Shown here piece after piece: positions 40,840 through 49,969 of a stretch of DNA of 64,000 nt. Position 1 is the first letter of the stretch; each line of letters begins with the position of its first letter. The stretch is from Deltaproteobacteria bacterium. GTDB taxonomy: Bacteria > Desulfobacterota > Desulfarculia > Adiutricales > Adiutricaceae. The stretch spans positions 62,001-126,000 of the forward strand of contig JAISRZ010000085.1 of NCBI GenBank assembly GCA_031273455.1, given 5' to 3'. A program made the position numbers and the translations under genes. Below the pieces are notes generated by a model that made no database searches, had not been told where the DNA came from, and was given only the letters and a program-made list of their open reading frames with translations.

Positions 40840-41982
40840 ATGCCCTATAATTACCGGCCCCTAAACGCTGATCCTAACGCCGCCGGGCCTCGCGACCAGG
40901 CTAATGACCAGGCTGAAGACCAGACCGGCGCGCTGTCCAGCGCTCAGCCCAGTACCCAAACCAGTACCGAGTCTGGCGCTCAAGCCAGTAACCAAGCCAG
41001 TAACCAGGCCATTAACCACCTTATCCTTATCCTAACCACCCGTTGCCAATTGCGTTGCCTATATTGCTACAACGGCGCGGAGCCGCCCTTGGATATGGAC
41101 CGGGAGGTTTTAACCCGAGGAATAGCTTTAGCCGCCAAAAGTCAAGGGCCTTTACGCGTCCAACTGACTGGCGGGGAGCCAACCTTGGTCCCGGAGCTTA
41201 TCGAAGCCGCGGCCTTAGAGGTTAAAAAACTCGACCGGCCTTATCGACTAAGCCTCCAGACCAACGCCACTAGTTTAGACGCGGCCTTGGTAAAGCTTCT
41301 AAAGAAACACAGTTTTGAGGTGGGCGTCAGTTTAGATGGGCCGCCAGACATTAACGAGGCTCAAAGAGGGGGCGCGAGGGAGGTTATTAGAGGTCTTACG
41401 GCCTTGGATCAAGGGGGGTTGCCCTATACGGTCACCACGGTGGTCACCAGCCTTAATTGTCAGGAATTGTATAAGGTCCCTTTGATTTTAGCCCAGCGCA
41501 AGGCGGCTTTAGGTTTAGGGCTAGATCTTCTGGTCCATAAAGGTCGAGCGGGAGCTGTAAGCCCAGAGTTTAACTCTTTATACCAAGGGGTGAAAGAACT
41601 GGGGAAGACCTTAGACTTTATTAACGCCCAAAGGGTTAGGCCTCTAAGGCTAAGGGAAGAGGAGTTCTTAAGGAAAGCCCGCTCTGGTCGAAAAGGGGGT
41701 TTTTGCGCGGCTTGCTCCGGTCAATCCTTGGCCGTGGCCCCGAATGGTTATCTTTACCCTTGTGGGCAAACGGCCTTTGACCCGAAGTTTCTTTTGGGCC
41801 AAATCGCCTCCCCAGGAAAGCTGGTTAGCCCTCTAGCCCAAATGAGCTTAACCGGATCTCACTGCCATACTTGCGCTTTAAAAGGAGCTTGCCCCGGCGA
41901 GTGCCCCAGCCGCTTAAGCTATAACCAGCTAACCGATCCGCCCTTAGCTTGCGCCATCTATCAAGCCTTAGCCAGTCGCTAG
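40840..41982 (+). CDS. Radical SAM/SPASM protein in the cobN operon
   Basis: 380 residues. The radical SAM Fe-S motif is Cys69-x3-Cys73-x2-Cys76 (TTRCQLRCLYCYNG), followed by QLTGGEPTL. The C-terminus is a textbook SPASM domain: C-x-n-G-x4-C (NGYLYPC), then C-x2-C-x5-C-x3-C (CHTCALKGACPGEC) and a final Cys in PLACAI, so two auxiliary clusters are likely. Residues about 18-57 are a low-complexity Asn/Gln/Ser/Thr/Ala linker. Such enzymes usually modify peptides or proteins. The target here is unknown, and B12-riboswitch control makes it unusual. It converges on the restriction gene with a 24-bp gap. Confidence 0.8.
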   Translation: MPYNYRPLNADPNAAGPRDQANDQAEDQTGALSSAQPSTQTSTESGAQASNQASNQAINHLILILTTRCQLRCLYCYNGAEPPLDMDREVLTRGIALAAKSQGPLRVQLTGGEPTLVPELIEAAALEVKKLDRPYRLSLQTNATSLDAALVKLLKKHSFEVGVSLDGPPDINEAQRGGAREVIRGLTALDQGGLPYTVTTVVTSLNCQELYKVPLILAQRKAALGLGLDLLVHKGRAGAVSPEFNSLYQGVKELGKTLDFINAQRVRPLRLREEEFLRKARSGRKGGFCAACSGQSLAVAPNGYLYPCGQTAFDPKFLLGQIASPGKLVSPLAQMSLTGSHCHTCALKGACPGECPSRLSYNQLTDPPLACAIYQALASR

Positions 41983-42006
41983 ATACCCGGGCTAGGCTCT
42001 AACGGC

Positions 42007-45000
42007 TTAAATAATCAAAGTTTCAAAATCAATTTTAGGTAGATTTTTTACAATTTTCCTAGTGTCAAGACTGATAGTTATGACCCTCAAAAGAAGATCT
42101 AGAATATAGCGGGGCTGGTTACGCTCCATGGCCCAGTAATTTGGGTCGTTAGTTAGACCGCTATCTTTATCGAAAGTGACTTGATAACGCTCCATGACCC
42201 AGGCTAGGGCGGATTTCCCATTGACCTCGTACTCGTAAGCTTCCAAAGGGACGCCAGATATTACGATATCTTTATTGAAAAAAATAGTTGTTTTGTCTTC
42301 TTTATTATTTTTGTCCCGACCGAAACGCATTTTTTCAATCTTAAAATTACCTAAATTTTCTCCAATAATCTTAACCTTGGCGAAGGGTCTAGCGGTTTCG
42401 TAATTAAGGTGGATCGCGGCTAACTCCCGGCCAGCCTTAACAAAAGCCATAAAGTCCTCTTTAGCGTCCACTAGCGGCAATCTGGGTAAGGATTTTTTTA
42501 AGTCAATATCGAATTGCTCCCGGTAATCCTCGGAATGGAGTAATCCATATACATAATTAAAAATGTCGTCTTTAGTGATTTTGGGGCCATAAGAAAACTT
42601 GCATTCATCGTGGATATAATCGGTGATAGCGTCATGACGCTCATATTCGTCAAAAGAAACCGGGAAAAGGTAGTTTTGTTTAAGATCCCTTGGCTCGTAG
42701 AAATAGCGGGGAAAACATTGAGTCCCAGCGTCTAGACAGTTGTAGTCCGGTAGAATATCCGTGATTATGGCGGAGTTCTTTTTCCGCGCCCCCACCCCAG
42801 AAACGCAAATAACTAAATTTTTATACTCCGCTTTAGGAAAAATTTTAGGCGTTTGACTAATACGCTCATTAAACAATTTATCATAATACAAATATTGTTT
42901 AAAAAAAGGTCGATAAAGCGCTTCCCTAATATTGTTAGAAGAATAACAAACTTCATCGCGAACCTTAAAATTCCGTAAAAGTAAGCTGGACCAGCTTATT
43001 TTAGTGGAATCGCGGTCAATAAAATTCTCAAGGGAAAGATTATGTCTGGTGGAATAATAGGCCAGCTTTCGCTCATTATAAAAACCAATGGTCAGAGCCA
43101 TATTTTTGGCCAGAACGTCTTTCGAGGAGTTAAAACACCAATGGTCTCTATTGGTGGCGATTCCAGCGCTATAATTGTTCTTAAAAAAGGTTTTTTCGTT
43201 TTTCGCGTTAGCTTTATCGCCTAAAACAATAAAACTAGAAAATAGCTCACGCCCTTTATTGATCCAGTCGCCTAACGCGTTGGGGTCAATGGTTTCCCAA
43301 GAAAGGTTTGGATTGAAAATATCATGGTTGTCCGCGATATAGGCCAGTTTTTGTTCCCGGGTTAAATAATCCCCAATGGCGTGGTAATAAATCTTGGCTG
43401 GACCCATCGCCCCTGGTTTTTTGACCAAAATGGTTATGGCGATGGGGGTCCGGCTCCCGGAGCCAAAAACGTTACCGGCATCTTTAAGCCGGGCCTCCCC
43501 GGAGGTGCGCCCGTTTCCCCGTAAGTTAAAGGCGTAGATTTGACTAAACTCCTTAGCGAAGCTTTTTCTTAGTCCGTCCATGGCTTGGCTATTAAGCCAA
43601 GAGCCGTTGGTGACAAAGGCGATCACTCCCCCAGATTGGGGATCTAAGCGATCGCTAGCCCAGCGAAACGCCTTAACAAACGAGTCGTAAATTGAGTTCT
43701 TTAAAGTGGCCGATGATAAAGCCGCGTAAGTTTCGGCGATTCTACGGTGCAATAGAGGGTAATTTTGATTTTTAGCGTTATCGTTAGCCGCTTTTTGCCC
43801 CCCGGAAAAAGGGACGTTACTCATTATCACCTTGAATGAGGTTTTTTTGAGGTTTTGCGCTCGCGTGGAGTTGGGTAGGAGTCTATCAACGTCTAAGATC
43901 CCGGCCTTACTGTTTTCGTAGAGCTGAAATGAGTCCGTAAGGCAGATTCCCTCAAAAGGTTGATACCTCTCGTTTTCCTTAGCCAGAGCGTGGTAAACGT
44001 TCTCAATGTTGACGCTAGCGATATAATAGGCCAGAAGCGTAATCTCTCCGGCGAAAAGCTCAAAGCGGTATTTGTGGTCTAAGTTTTCCCCCAATAGCCC
44101 AGACTGAATCAGCCTCGCGAGAAAGGTCCCGCACCCCGCGAAGGGGTCCACGATAGCGACGTTTGGATCCATAAGGTTTAGGTCAAACTCGCGCTTTAAG
44201 ACCTTGGCCACTGAATGGATGATAAAGTCCACGATTTCAATGGGCGTGTAGACAATACCTAAGGTTTCCACCGCCTTGGGGGCCGCGTAACGGAAAAAGT
44301 TGTTATAAAGCTTAACGATTATATTTTGCTTAGCCTCTAGGGTGTCAATCCCGGCCACTTGGTCTTTTACGGTTTTATAAAACCGCGATAAAACCACCTG
44401 GTCTTTTTCCAAACCCTCTTGGTCCAAAACCGCGATCATGGCCTCTAGGGCCTTAGACACCGGGTTACTCTGGACAAAGGGATAGTCGAACAGGGCTTCA
44501 AAGACCGGTTGGCTGATAAGATGCTGGGCCAGCGTCTCTACGGCCTCTTTGGCGGTGATAAAGGGATTGAGGGACTTTTTAAGACCCTCTAAAAATTCGT
44601 TAAACTCTTTTTTGGGCGGCCCTTCTTGGCTAATGACCTTGGTTAGCCGCTCTTCGAACCTAGCGGCGATTTTCGCCACGTCTTGGGCCCAGACTAGCAG
44701 ATCTTGTTTACCGCCCAGCTTTTTGACCAAACGACCATAGATGGCCCCATGGAGGAGCTTATCGTTTTTCTCCATGATTTTAAAAAGGCCTTCCGATTCG
44801 GTTGCGTCCTTTTTGATGTCCTCTTGGGAGTAAGCGATGGAGCCGATGTTAATGGGGTTCCGGCCATCAGGTTTTTTTTCGTTAAACTGGAGTTTATTGA
44901 TCGTGGCTTGGAACCGGTCGTCATGGGCCTTTAGCGCGTTTAAAACCGTCCAGACCACCTCATAAGGTTTATTCTCGTCTAAAGCGTCATTGGGGTCAAC

Positions 45001-46869
45001 TTGCGAAAATACGCAAACTGGTATAATAATATACCCAAACTTTTTTCCCGGGGCTTTTCGCATGATCCGGCCCACTGACTGGACAACCTCTATTTGGGAA
45101 TTTTTGGCGGATAAGAACAAAACCGCGTCCAAGGTCGGGACATCGATTCCTTCGGAAAGACAACGCGCATTGCATAATACTCGGCATTCTGGAGCTGGTA
45201 GGTAGTTTACGTAATCTGATTTTAGCCAGTTCATCTTGGCGTCTCGCGTCGCCGCTCCCATGGATCCATCAATATGATCGGTATTAAGATCCACAAACTG
45301 TCTATTGTCCACCCCTTTGGCCTCGGCGAGCCATCTTTGGCCAGCTAACCGCCACAGCTCCCCGACCCGCTTGGATTTAGCGATGGTCTGGCAGAAGGCC
45401 ACAGCCCGCTTCATGGGGCCGGGATCCACCTCGTTTAAAATAGTCCCATCTATGGACATGTTTTTCGATAAGGCGTTTAAGCAGCCAATGAGTTTGGTGA
45501 CGTCATCGGTCTCAATCTCTTTAGCCCCGGCCCGGACTAAGGATTTAACCGAGGCCGGGATCTCATCCGGGTTGACGGTTAGGACCAGGACCTTGTAGTC
45601 CGAAAGAAGGTTCCGGTCCACGGCCTCGCCAAAACCGAGATGGTAGATTTCTTCTCCGTAGAGGCTGGGGTCATCCATGGAGCAGAGGATGGCCGAGGCC
45701 TCGGCGGCCTTTTTCTTACTGTCCTGGTGGTAGATCCTGGGGGTGGCCGTCATGTACAGACGCTTTTTGGCTTTAATGAAGGCGTTGTCATGGACTTTCA
45801 CAAAGTCGCTTTTATCCCCATCGGCTAAGATAACCCCAGTCGTCCGATGAGCCTCGTCACAGACGATTAGCTCCACGGTTCTATTTAGCTCAGATAAAGC
45901 CGCGGCCACCCGGTCAATGGATTGGTAAGTGGAAAAGATGACCCGGAGTCGGTCCCCTAGCTTTTCCTCGGCGTACTTGAGCCTTTTAACGATGGCCGGA
46001 ACCGAGGTGGTGGCGGGTAAAGCCAAATCTTCCACCCCAGTCAGGAGCGCATCGCTATAGGCTGTTTTGTCCCCAGCCGACACTTGGGGGTCGGAGCAGA
46101 CACAGATGGCGTAAATAGGTTTTACGGCTTCCGCGGACCATTCGGTTAAAACTTGGCTGATTAGGGCGATGGAGGGGGCCAAGAAAAGAACTAGCCCTTG
46201 GCCTTGGGTCTGTAATTCGGCGATTTTTAAGGAAGTATAGCTTTTCCCGGAGCCACAGCACATAACAATTTTTCCGCGGTCAGCGGTTCGGAAAGCTTCT
46301 ATAGTCCGCTCCACGGCGGTTTTTTGGTGCTCTAGAAGGGTCTTTTTCGGTAACCTGGCTTTAAGGCCATAGTCGCCTTGGTGCAACTTTTCCCAATCGA
46401 CCGGGGCCGTCTCTAAATCATAAAGACTGATCTTTAAGCACGGTATATCTTGGTTCCTAAGCTCGTTTTCCGCGTTGACGCTCCAATTGTTGGTGGTGGA
46501 GATCCAGAGGCGACGATCAAAGGCCCGGCTTTGCCCAGTCGCGTCAATAAACCGTTTGCCTGAGGCCCCTAAAAACGAGTCCAAAGCCGGTTTATCGATC
46601 CAGGATTCCGGGCTATAGCACTTACACTGGATGGCCCAATACTCGCCTTCCTCGGTTAAGGCCACCAAGTCCACGCCAATGTCTTGACCGGTGGGGTTCA
46701 GAGCGTGGCGATACGGAAAATCCCCCCACAACCAAATAGTTTTAAATTTACGCTCATAAACAGGATATGTTCTTAAAAAGTTAGCCATTAACCTTTCAAA
46801 TTTGGCGCCGATTTCACTTGGCGTTAAGGAATGAAAACGGTATTTGGCTAATAGCTCATGAAAAGTCAT
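42007..46869 (-). CDS. Single-chain Type ISP-like restriction-modification enzyme
   Basis: 1620 residues, the usual size for LlaGI/LlaBIII-type enzymes. Order: Mrr-like nuclease (GQDIGVDL at 61-68 with Asp67, QCKC at 81-84 supplying Lys83), superfamily 2 helicase-like translocase (CGSGKS near 207, DEAHRTTG near 337), a coupler region, an N6-adenine methylase (DPFAGCGTF, then motif IV NVPFSGG in place of the usual NPPY/F), and a C-terminal target recognition domain. It would methylate its site and cut unmethylated DNA after translocation. The NVPF change may affect methylation. No separate methylase or specificity gene is adjacent. No good ribosome binding site precedes the ATG. Confidence 0.85.
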   Translation of the reverse strand: MTFHELLAKYRFHSLTPSEIGAKFERLMANFLRTYPVYERKFKTIWLWGDFPYRHALNPTGQDIGVDLVALTEEGEYWAIQCKCYSPESWIDKPALDSFLGASGKRFIDATGQSRAFDRRLWISTTNNWSVNAENELRNQDIPCLKISLYDLETAPVDWEKLHQGDYGLKARLPKKTLLEHQKTAVERTIEAFRTADRGKIVMCCGSGKSYTSLKIAELQTQGQGLVLFLAPSIALISQVLTEWSAEAVKPIYAICVCSDPQVSAGDKTAYSDALLTGVEDLALPATTSVPAIVKRLKYAEEKLGDRLRVIFSTYQSIDRVAAALSELNRTVELIVCDEAHRTTGVILADGDKSDFVKVHDNAFIKAKKRLYMTATPRIYHQDSKKKAAEASAILCSMDDPSLYGEEIYHLGFGEAVDRNLLSDYKVLVLTVNPDEIPASVKSLVRAGAKEIETDDVTKLIGCLNALSKNMSIDGTILNEVDPGPMKRAVAFCQTIAKSKRVGELWRLAGQRWLAEAKGVDNRQFVDLNTDHIDGSMGAATRDAKMNWLKSDYVNYLPAPECRVLCNARCLSEGIDVPTLDAVLFLSAKNSQIEVVQSVGRIMRKAPGKKFGYIIIPVCVFSQVDPNDALDENKPYEVVWTVLNALKAHDDRFQATINKLQFNEKKPDGRNPINIGSIAYSQEDIKKDATESEGLFKIMEKNDKLLHGAIYGRLVKKLGGKQDLLVWAQDVAKIAARFEERLTKVISQEGPPKKEFNEFLEGLKKSLNPFITAKEAVETLAQHLISQPVFEALFDYPFVQSNPVSKALEAMIAVLDQEGLEKDQVVLSRFYKTVKDQVAGIDTLEAKQNIIVKLYNNFFRYAAPKAVETLGIVYTPIEIVDFIIHSVAKVLKREFDLNLMDPNVAIVDPFAGCGTFLARLIQSGLLGENLDHKYRFELFAGEITLLAYYIASVNIENVYHALAKENERYQPFEGICLTDSFQLYENSKAGILDVDRLLPNSTRAQNLKKTSFKVIMSNVPFSGGQKAANDNAKNQNYPLLHRRIAETYAALSSATLKNSIYDSFVKAFRWASDRLDPQSGGVIAFVTNGSWLNSQAMDGLRKSFAKEFSQIYAFNLRGNGRTSGEARLKDAGNVFGSGSRTPIAITILVKKPGAMGPAKIYYHAIGDYLTREQKLAYIADNHDIFNPNLSWETIDPNALGDWINKGRELFSSFIVLGDKANAKNEKTFFKNNYSAGIATNRDHWCFNSSKDVLAKNMALTIGFYNERKLAYYSTRHNLSLENFIDRDSTKISWSSLLLRNFKVRDEVCYSSNNIREALYRPFFKQYLYYDKLFNERISQTPKIFPKAEYKNLVICVSGVGARKKNSAIITDILPDYNCLDAGTQCFPRYFYEPRDLKQNYLFPVSFDEYERHDAITDYIHDECKFSYGPKITKDDIFNYVYGLLHSEDYREQFDIDLKKSLPRLPLVDAKEDFMAFVKAGRELAAIHLNYETARPFAKVKIIGENLGNFKIEKMRFGRDKNNKEDKTTIFFNKDIVISGVPLEAYEYEVNGKSALAWVMERYQVTFDKDSGLTNDPNYWAMERNQPRYILDLLLRVITISLDTRKIVKNLPKIDFETLII

Positions 46870-47929
46870 TAAAAAACCAAGAAAAACCCGAAAAATATGA
46901 AAACCAGGCGATTAACTAAATATTAACTATAGCTGAAGTTGTTATCCGTTATCGCCCCGAAAATGCGATCTAAAAGCGACCCATTCGGCCAGGCCAAAGT
47001 ATACCACTAAATTTTTGGTTTTTTGGAATTTTCGGGCTTGTTTGGTCCGAAATTTGGGGTCTAAACTTAAAAAATTTCCTGGCCTGAGGTCAATTTTTAA
47101 TATAAGCCCATTGGTTTCATATTTACCAGTAAATGAATTATTATTTATGCTATAATTTAGTTATTAATAATTAAAGTTAATGATATGTTGGGGGGGCTAA
47201 ATTGAATTTTTTTTTGAGACCGAAAAAACTTTTTGTCAGCCTTATTTGGGGCCCATTTCACCAATAATTATTGACCGCCAATGACCAGGTAATAACCTTC
47301 TTTAACCTCCGGAAGCCCAAACCAAGGAGCTTTAAATTCGTAAAAAATATATTTTTTTCTCTTAACATGTGGATAATGATTTTTACGCAATATTTATATG
47401 TTGTTTATTTCAGGTTTTCATTATTTTTACGTGTGTAAAATTATTAAATTAACATTAAATAGCTTTTATATTTCAGTTTTGGCGCGTTTTATCCTGCGTA
47501 AAATATCGCCATCTGTCCAGTTTTACTTTAAGATAAAACAATCTCCGTAAAATTCGCTCACGAAATCAACGGTTTTCGTCGTTTTTTTTCGTCCCTCCCA
47601 GTTATTAAAAGTGTTAGCTTTTAACCCTAGTAACATCTCGCGTTTACCTAAATAACATTTTCTTATTTAATAAAATTCTTTCTTTACAATATTTCTAATC
47701 AACTTTTTATTAAAATTTCCTTTTAAAACTCAACTCTGCCAGGGGCTTTCTCAATTTTGATTCCCTTTGCTATGTCTAATTACTGACTTAAGCCTGTACC
47801 TCTAAATATTTTTTTGGAGAAAAATTATGAATCTCCTTGACAAATAGGGGGGGATTGGCTATTTTTAAAGAAAGACTTCAAATGTCTTTTACAAAGTCCT
47901 TTAGTAACCCCGCTCGGAGATTAGTGATT
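46870..47929. other. Long A+T-rich intergenic region with a leader mini-ORF
   Basis: No real gene is seen. It separates two divergent transcription units, the restriction enzyme and the sugar locus, and must hold both promoters (for example a TATAATTT near 47151). At 47827 an ATG with a strong TTGGAG signal opens a six-codon reading frame MNLLDK, followed by a seven-G run, about 100 bp before the dehydrogenase start. Possibly a leader peptide. Confidence 0.35.
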
Positions 47930-48988
47930 ATGACCTCTATTCCCGCCAATATGAAAGTAGCCGAGATGCTGGGAATAGGGCGCGTTAGGCTAGCTGATAG
48001 ACCGGTTCCCGAACCCCGCCCAGGCGAGGTTCTGGTTAAGGTCGAGCGGGTGGGAATATGCGGGAGCGATCTTCACTATTTCGCTCACGGGCGGATCGGG
48101 AACTATGTGGTCCAACCGCCCTTTATCCTAGGGCATGAGGCTGGCGGTATAGTCGTGGCCTTAGGCCCAGGCGTGGAGTCGCCGCGGATAGGCGACCTTG
48201 TGGCTTTAGAGCCCGGCGTCTCTTGCGGGCGCTGCCAGTTCTGCCTATCTGGCCGTTATCATCTCTGCCCGGACGTGCTTTTCTTCGCCACTCCCCCCGT
48301 GGACGGCGTCTTAGCTGAATACGTGGCCCATCCGGCTAACCTTTGTTTCCCCACCCCTAGTGGTTTAGACAGCCTCGACGCGGCCCTAATAGAGCCGTTG
48401 GCGGTGGGCTTTCACGCGGCGGCCCAAGGGCGCGCAACCATCGGTCAAAAGGCCGTGGTCTTTGGGGCTGGTTGCATTGGCCTTATGACTCTTTTGGCTT
48501 TAAAAGCTAGGGGGCTAACTAACGTCACTATAGTGGACCTCATGCCCTCAAGGTTAAATAAAGCTTTGGAGCTCGGCGCCCATAACGTCGTTAATAGCGC
48601 TCAAGACGATTACTTAAAGGCGGCGAAGGAAATAACCGGCGGTTACGGCTTTGATTTAGCCTTCGAGACCTCCGGGGCCGAGGCCGCCGCTCGGTTGTCC
48701 ATAGAAAGCGTCAAAAAGGGCGCCACCATTGTCCTCGTGGGTTACGGCCAGACTGGCGAGATGACCCTGCCAGTCAGTCTAGCCTTGGACAAAGAAGTGG
48801 CCATCCAAACCGTGTTCCGTTACCACCACGTCTATCCCGTGGCCATCGAAGCGGTGGCCGCTGGGCTGGTCAGCCCTAGACTGGTGGTCACTAACTCCTT
48901 TGACTTCGCGGACATCCAGGAAGCCCTGGATCGGAGCCTTAACGATAAGGCCAGCGTGGTCAAATCCGTTGTGATAGTCAGTGGCTAG
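47930..48988 (+). CDS. Zinc-dependent polyol (sorbitol/xylitol-type) dehydrogenase
   Basis: 352 residues from the ATG at 47930, the family length; the frame is open upstream to 47837 but those residues do not belong to the fold. Catalytic zinc site ICGSDLHYF and GHEAGG; structural zinc cysteines in CGRCQFCLSGRYHLC; NAD-binding GAGCIG near 175. The CPDVLFFATPPVDG segment is typical of sorbitol/xylitol dehydrogenases. It likely oxidises a polyol to a ketose, which the PfkB kinase at 53714 would phosphorylate after uptake by the sugar ABC system. Confidence 0.85.
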   Translation: MTSIPANMKVAEMLGIGRVRLADRPVPEPRPGEVLVKVERVGICGSDLHYFAHGRIGNYVVQPPFILGHEAGGIVVALGPGVESPRIGDLVALEPGVSCGRCQFCLSGRYHLCPDVLFFATPPVDGVLAEYVAHPANLCFPTPSGLDSLDAALIEPLAVGFHAAAQGRATIGQKAVVFGAGCIGLMTLLALKARGLTNVTIVDLMPSRLNKALELGAHNVVNSAQDDYLKAAKEITGGYGFDLAFETSGAEAAARLSIESVKKGATIVLVGYGQTGEMTLPVSLALDKEVAIQTVFRYHHVYPVAIEAVAAGLVSPRLVVTNSFDFADIQEALDRSLNDKASVVKSVVIVSG

Positions 48989-49127
48989 AATGGCTAACCC
49001 TAAGGGGAGCCTAAAAGCCGCTTCCGCGTCTTCTTCCTCGGGTTTAACGCCTGTCCGCTTAATCGGTTCGACCAAAAGCGACTCGTCTTTGGCGAGGGGG
49101 TCAATCGAGCGGAGACAGGAGGCTAAA

Positions 49128-49469
49128 ATGAGCGATATACTCGGATCTTCCATCTTGGGACTAATAGTGCTGTCCCTAGGTCTGTTTCTGGTTTTCGCTG
49201 ACCCATCCACGGCCATACCCGGCTCTTATGAGAAAATGAACGCTACTGAACAATCTCTATTTAGCCGGTTGTGGTCCGGGCTCCGCGAAGCCCTGGCCAA
49301 ATTAGAGTCGGGGATTGGCTTAACCAGCCCAGCCAACGACTTAAGTTTGAGCGAAAGCCCTAATCCTCCAGATAAAGAGTTGACTAACGCGCAAGGCTCC
49401 TTAAGCCCCGCCTCCTTAAAAGTCGAAATGAGGCGAGTGGAGCCACCAATAATCGCGGTGGCTGAATAA
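49128..49469 (+). CDS. Small single-pass membrane protein in the polyol locus
   Basis: 113 residues from the ATG at 49128, with AGGAGG six bases upstream; the frame continues upstream into the dehydrogenase end but has no start signal there. One hydrophobic helix at about 5-24, then a hydrophilic tail rich in Ser and Pro. No family recognised. Its place after the dehydrogenase and the strong start signal suggest it is expressed with it. Confidence 0.6.
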   Translation: MSDILGSSILGLIVLSLGLFLVFADPSTAIPGSYEKMNATEQSLFSRLWSGLREALAKLESGIGLTSPANDLSLSESPNPPDKELTNAQGSLSPASLKVEMRRVEPPIIAVAE

Positions 49470-49969
49470 GCGATTAAGCCGCGTAACTAGAACGATATTG
49501 ACGCTAAAGACTCTTAAGAGTCTATTAGAAGAGCTTTATAAAGTTTTAATCTAGCCATAAAGCCCTTACCAGACGGATCCGCCTGATAAGGCCCGCCTCA
49601 ACGCCTTGGCGCCTTCCTCCTTAGTGAGCCAAGCCCCTAGCTTAACTTGGCTTGACTTACTAGGGCCAAACCCGTTATGATCCTAAATACATAGGCTTAA
49701 AACGCCCATTAGTTAGGGAAATTTTGTTTTTCCTATATTATTAACCTCTAAATCGTTGGAGGTTATCGTCTAGCTAAAGATAGTTTTTGGTAAGTTTTTA
49801 GTTATTTTTAGTTAGGCCCGCCCGCCTTTTTTTTAAGCGGCCGGTTAGACGCTTTTTAAACGCCTGGCCAGGCCGCTTTTAGTTTTTAAGGGCGGCGGCG
49901 TTATGACGAGCGCGGCTTAGGAGCCGTAAGCCCCAACCATTTTTCAGCCAGTGGTTTAGGAGATACATC
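49470..49969. other. Intergenic region before the sugar-binding protein gene
   Basis: No gene seen. An imperfect palindrome, CTTACCAG (49564-49571) with CTGATAAG (49583-49590) around CGGATCCG, could be an operator, for example for the ROK regulator at 55212. A promoter for the ABC operon should lie here. Confidence 0.35.
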
